Assembly (NCBI GenBank): GCA_027943245.1
Contig: JANDJZ010000094.1
Coordinates: 1 to 64,000 of the forward strand
From: Acanthamoeba sp. SK_2022b
Taxonomy: Eukaryota > Discosea > Longamoebia > Acanthamoebidae
Reading direction: 5' to 3'
DNA: 64,000 bases
Made by a program: the position numbers and the translations under genes. This document shows, in pieces, positions 59,951 to 64,000 of this stretch. How positions within the stretch are numbered: the stretch's first letter is position 1; each line of letters opens with the position of its first letter. Below the pieces are notes generated by a model. The model was not told the DNA's origin. It searched no databases and saw only the letters and a list, made by a program, of their open reading frames with translations.

Positions 59951-60791
59951 ATTGGTCGATTACTCTCCCCCTGTACTCGCGAGTTACTCGAAGATGCAAA
60001 ATTGTTTGTTCATCTTACCTTGCCCCCGCTGTGATTTTGGCCGCGAACACAATCCCCCCCAAAAAAAAACTTGGTACACCTTTTGTTATTGAACGCTCTG
60101 CCGCGCACCCGCTACGAGAATCTCCGAGGGCGGCTGTATTGCTGGGACGTTCAGCCCACCACGCTCCGGCACAAAGCCCACACACACCGGCACGCTCTCC
60201 GCACCCTTCTTCCGGGACCGAGTGCCGGCAAGGGACTTTCTGGCGGAAGGCACGCCCAAAGCTGACCAAACTCGCAGACCTTTCTGTAATACCTGGAAAT
60301 TGGGGTGGGCCGGTACTGGGGGAGGTATCGGCGACAGAGAGATCATGATCGTTGGGCTAGCATCTGACCGGAACGCACTATGAAACGAGCTTCCGCTCAG
60401 CAGCTTTTGTGCAACGCTCCGTGTAACGCCCAAGGGCCAAAGTCGAGGTCATGTTGGGAATGATCAATCGCCACGCCACCCTTACGTGGGAACGACGCCG
60501 AATTTCCTAAGCGTCCATCGACAACACCGACATTTTTGGCCAATAGATTATCAACCGCCGGCCTTTTCTCTAAATTTCATAATTACATGCCTCCGGTAGG
60601 TTGGGGTCTCGGTGTTCTGGAAATTGTTTTCCGCCGTGATCGATGTCTCGTGGCTCTATAAATTGTGTCTCCGTATCTTCAGCAAAGGCAACGATTTCGC
60701 CTTCTGGCCCGCGTTACCACACAAAGCAGACCACAACCGCCGTCGCTAGCACGCCCACGACAAACGTCCACTTTCCAGCTGCTGCGAAATA
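59951..60791. promoter_or_regulatory. Intergenic region with TATA-like element upstream of bZIP gene
   Basis: About 840 bp without a gene. TATAAAT at 60657-60663 lies about 130 bp before the bZIP ATG, a plausible TATA box with a 5' untranslated region of about 100 bp. No RNA gene is recognised. Confidence 0.5.
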
Positions 60792-61709
60792 ATGGCGGAA
60801 CCGCACCACAACCCCATGTTTAGGCCTCCCTTCAACCCTTCGGCGGTCCTCGCCCCTCCCGCGCACCCCACGCTCTCCGAGAATGAGCCCATCGATCAGT
60901 TCATCCAGAGCGGTGCGGAAGGCTCGAGCTACTACCCTGGCTTCACGACCCCATCTGAGCATGACTACTTCTCTCTGTTCGCCGAGTTCGCGATGGACTT
61001 GACGCCGCCCCCCAGCATGAAGAGGTAGCCAATTTCTTTCGTGGTGGCCTCGTTTGCCATTCTCTCCCCCTTCTAATTTCGCAACTAATGCGTACGTATT
61101 TACAGTAACCAGCAGCCTCCCCCCGTGCTGGGCAAGACTGGCCTTGCGCCCACCTACTCCACCACTGCCGTTCCTCCCGATGCCCTCAACGCCACCCGCA
61201 AGAGGAAGAAGGATGGTGTTTCTTCGAATGGCACGGGCACCGCCCCTACCACGAAGAAGGCCACTCAGGCCGCTGCCGCCGCCGCGAAGAAGACCAAGAA
61301 GCAGCAGGACCTAGGTCTCTCGGATGAGGATGACGAGCTTGATGGAGGTGCTGGCGATGGGACCCTACCCGAGCGTGAGAGGCGCCTTCTCAAGAACCGT
61401 AAGGCCGCCCAGCAGTTCAGGAAGCGCCAAAAGAACCACATCCTCGAGCTTGAGGCCCGTGTGGAGACGCTCTCGACCGAGAACTCGACCCTCACCTCGC
61501 AGGTGGATCTCCTCCATGCCGAGAATAAGCTCATTCGCGAGCAATTGGACTACATGCGCAGCTTCGTTCTCAACGCGCTCCAGTTCACCTTCCCCCCGAA
61601 CATGGCCGGCGGCATGGCGATGCACGATCTGCAGAAGAGCATGATGCCTCCTTCTGCCCTCTCGCGCAGCGCGGAATCTAGCAACGACAAGGAATCGAGC
61701 CGACCATAG
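60792..61709 (+). CDS. bZIP transcription factor
   Basis: Two exons (60792-61024, 61106-61709), 278 residues. The N-terminal region is Pro-rich with acidic spots. A Lys/Ala-rich segment then precedes the acidic LGLSDEDDELDGG. The basic region is ERERRLLKNRKAAQQFRKRQ, where the N-x-x-A-A-x-x-F/C-R core is typical of DNA-contacting bZIP residues, and the leucine zipper follows (HILELEARVETLSTENSTL, then HAENKLIREQLDYM) with about five heptads. It should bind DNA as a dimer in the nucleus. Homologues in amoebae are involved in stress and encystation responses; that role is inferred. A TATA-like box lies upstream. Confidence 0.92.
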
Positions 61710-62128
61710 ATTCACAGAGCGTTCCTTTCCTCTTCGCCTTTATCTCTCATCTCTTCGGGGCAACCTCATCGCCCCTTCAGTTTTCCTACTCGGTGGATTC
61801 AACGACCTCGCCGCGATGCTGCTGGTCTTCTCGTGTTTCCGCGGAACACCCGACACGAGAATCCGGATCTTCGTCGGTGCGGTCCAGCGCTTCACCTCGA
61901 GTCTTTCGACGTGTAGGGCGGCCTTCTCGATCGAACCCAGCTCCTCCTCTTCCATTGACGATCGGCCATCCTTTGTCGCCTTCCCTTACGGGTTGCGTGT
62001 CTTGCGTGCGTCTGGTAGTCATCAACTGCCGCCTTTGTACATAATACTGTCGGTTGTATTAAAACCTTTCCTTTCGAAATCTGCACACCTTGTACTCTCT
62101 AATCTATTTCTGCCAATCGATTGCGAAG
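61710..62128. other. Intergenic region
   Basis: 3' flank of the bZIP gene and promoter of the SpoU gene. TTGTATTAAAA near 62050 is AT-rich. No gene is supported. Confidence 0.45.
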
Positions 62129-62950
62129 ATGAAGAGGAAGGCTGCACATTTTGCATGCAGTGCGGCTTGGGTAGGGCGAGCCCACGCGGCCTGCAGGCAG
62201 CTACTGTCCGCCCGTGCGTGCTGCTCTACCTCAACGCCTCCGGCTCACTCGAGCGGAGCGGCGAGCGGTGAAGGCGGGGTGAGTCTTCTGGAGATGCAAA
62301 GGCACAAGCCGCCTGTGCCCCTAGCCCGTCCACGAGAGGTCATCGTGGCCTGCGTGCCCCTCAAGTCCAACGTCAACGTCTCCGCCATCGGTAGCCCCTC
62401 TCCCTCATCCACCCCTCACCTATCCCGTGCCTGCGCACCTCAAGCCAGGCACACGACACCACCTCACCACATGTCGTGCAGCGCGGACGTGCTCGTGCTT
62501 GCAGGTCCGGCAGCTGGTGTGTTGCGGCACCGCCAAGCTGCTCAACAAGGTGGCGCGCGATGCCACGCTGCAAGCCGGAGAGAGGGACGACGCCCGTCTG
62601 CTCCAGGCCCACCAGCTCGTAGCCTTCCTCCTTGAGGCGCAGGAGCGGGTGGCCTCCGTCAGCCTCTACAACTTTAAGTTTGCGCGCAAGACCGTGCTCG
62701 TCATCGGGAGCGAGAACAAGGGCATCCCGCCCGACATCCTCGCCGTCTGCGACCGAGGTGCCCCCCCCCCCCAATCTCCCTCTTTATCTTTGCCTTCACG
62801 TGTTGCACGACTGACTCTGTGGCCGTTGCCCCCCCCCCCACCCACTTACCAGTGGTGGAGATACCTCTGAACGGGCCACCGCACAGCCTTAACGTGGCCA
62901 GCGCCGCGGCAATCGGCCTCTACGAATACTGCAAGCAGCACCCCGCCTGA
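62129..62950 (+). CDS. SpoU/TrmH-family RNA 2'-O-methyltransferase
   Basis: Three exons (62129-62390, 62482-62757, 62853-62950) join in phase to 211 residues. SpoU (SPOUT) methyltransferases add a methyl group to the 2'-hydroxyl of a specific tRNA or rRNA nucleotide. Motif 1 is NVSAIARTCSCL (across the first splice), motif 2 VLVIGSENKGIPPDIL, motif 3 IPLNGPPHSLNVASAAAIGLYEY. The N-terminus (MKRKAAHFACSAAWVGRAH) is Arg/Ala-rich like a mitochondrial presequence, so the target may be an organellar RNA; this is inferred. An in-frame ATG 39 bases upstream (62090) is an alternative start. The target nucleotide is unknown. Confidence 0.87.
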
Positions 62951-63007
62951 AACGTGTCAACAACTGATGGCCAAGAGAGACGCACTTTTAAATGTACAAA
63001 CAAAACA

Positions 63008-64000
63008 CTAGTCCATCTTCTTGTTGGAGGCCGATGAAGTCGCCTTGGGGGCGGCTGCGGCAGCTGCAGTGTGGTAGCGCACGGAGAGATCGATGCCCTC
63101 TTCGGGCGTGAAGAGCGGACGCCAGCCGAGCTCGCGCTTGGCCTTCTCAACCGAGAAGTAGTACTCGGCGCGCGACACTACGAGCGTCGGTGGCGTCAAC
63201 ACCTGCAGCTGGCCCAGCGGTAACCGACCGCTGCACATCAAGTCATCATCATCACCACCACACGCATAACGCACGGCGGTCAGGGCGGGCACCAAAGAGG
63301 GAGCGGGGGAGAGATTACTCGGTGAGGCGTGCGAGGAATTCGACGATGTGGGCTAGGACGGTGGCGACGTAGTGCGGAATGATGCGGAAGGTGGTGCCAA
63401 ATCTACGTCCGAACTGGCTCGCGAACTTGAAGTAAGCCATGGGCGCGTCGTCGGAGACAAAGTAGGCCTAGGTCGTGGTGGGCCGCCGTTAAAAAGTGGC
63501 CCGTAAAGAGAAGGACGCTTCGCGAGCCAGGCCAAAAGAGAGAAGGGAGGAGGGGACGAAGAGGAATAGTCGTACCTGCCCAGCCGCCGGGGACCCAGGA
63601 ACGAGCTTCTCTTCGAGCTTGAGGAAGGCGTGGACCACGTTCTCCACCTGTCCAGCAGTAGATAGATCAATAAATTAAAATCAAAAATTAATTAAATCAG
63701 CAGAAATAAAGCCCATCACACTCGAGCCATTCATTGATGGTGTCTGCGCATACGTAGGCGTAGTCCTGCTTGTTGGTCAGCGTGCCCACGCCCGGGTAGC
63801 CGGTCCCGATCAGCTTGGAGAAGAACTACAGGCCCACAACGACGCAGTGACACACATCGAGTCAGGGATTGGAGGGGGGGGGGAGTGGCCGTGGTCGAGC
63901 CCATGGGCAGAATCGATCGACACGTACGTCGCGAGGCCCGTAGATGGCGTTGGGGCGGATGACGCCCGTGAGGAGGCCGTTGGGACCGTCGTTGGCCGCC
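63008..64000 (-). CDS. 3-beta-hydroxysteroid dehydrogenase family protein (NSDHL/ERG26-like), 3' part
   Basis: The gene starts beyond the right edge; the stop is at 63008. Several exons on the minus strand encode the C-terminal half of a short-chain dehydrogenase of the 3-beta-HSD type: GLLTGVIRPNAIYGPRD, KLIGTGYPGVGTLTNKQDYA, VENVVHAFLKLEEKL, AYFVSDDAPMAYFKF and the final YFSVEKAKRELGWRPLFTPEEGI. In NSDHL-type enzymes this half closes the substrate pocket; the NAD-binding Rossmann motif and YxxxK are upstream of this window. Sterol-4-alpha-carboxylate decarboxylation is likely but not proven. The Ala/Lys-rich C-terminus (TAAAAAAPKATSSASNKKMD) is not conserved. Confidence 0.83.

Overview
The window is nuclear DNA of a free-living amoeba, most probably Acanthamoeba or a close relative (inferred). 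The basis is GC-rich exons cut by many short GT-AG introns, intergenic gaps often under 500 bases, long (TG/CA)n and poly(C) tracts inside introns, and a gene set that fits Amoebozoa: a Rac GTPase, an Shk-like kinase with SH2, methylthioribose kinase, CHO2-type lipid methylation and a sterol dehydrogenase. Nothing here looks prokaryotic or organellar.

Layout. Bases 1-5.5 kb are AT-richer and hold three tRNA genes (Ala, Gly, Lys), two decayed IS630/Tc1-type transposase copies and one unrecognised spliced cysteine-rich gene. From 5.6 to 64 kb the window is dense host genes: GH71 alpha-1,3-glucanase, a KICS2 (C12orf66) homologue, ribosomal protein eL24, Rac, two unrecognised proteins, tRNA-Gly, a Gly/Gln/His-rich membrane protein, CHO2, NDC80, a SET-domain methyltransferase, an HExxH protein, a VAT1-like reductase, tRNA-Gly, a SAM-PB1-PAS protein, a small membrane protein, TAF11, a RapGAP, ribosomal protein uL14, a repeat-helical/PH protein, tRNA-Val, methylthioribose kinase, asparaginase, quinolinate phosphoribosyltransferase, a RhoGAP-WD40-kinase-SH2 gene, a P-type-ATPase-like pseudoenzyme, a small secreted protein, a bZIP factor, a SpoU methyltransferase and a 3-beta-HSD family gene that runs off the right edge.

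Most striking. (1) The gene at 54964-58797 keeps the A, N and P domain framework of a Na/K-type P-type ATPase but lacks all three blocks of membrane helices, has substitutions in every catalytic motif, and ends in a CaaX box (CILQ). (2) The gene at 49398-54509 reads in one phase through a RhoGAP domain without its arginine finger, a WD40 propeller, a kinase with HLD instead of HRD, and an SH2 domain. (3) A KICS2 homologue suggests a KICSTOR-like nutrient-sensing module in an amoeba.

Many genes carry a very short first coding exon (5, 13, 15 and 40 nt), and one has an 8-nt internal microexon. Several genes are head to head (eL24/Rac, CHO2/NDC80, TAF11/RapGAP, uL14/PH protein). The 305-bp CHO2-NDC80 gap carries an E2F-like site and a perfect 9-bp inverted repeat. 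Exon joins given to the base were worked out by hand from splice signals and reading phase; the others are approximate.
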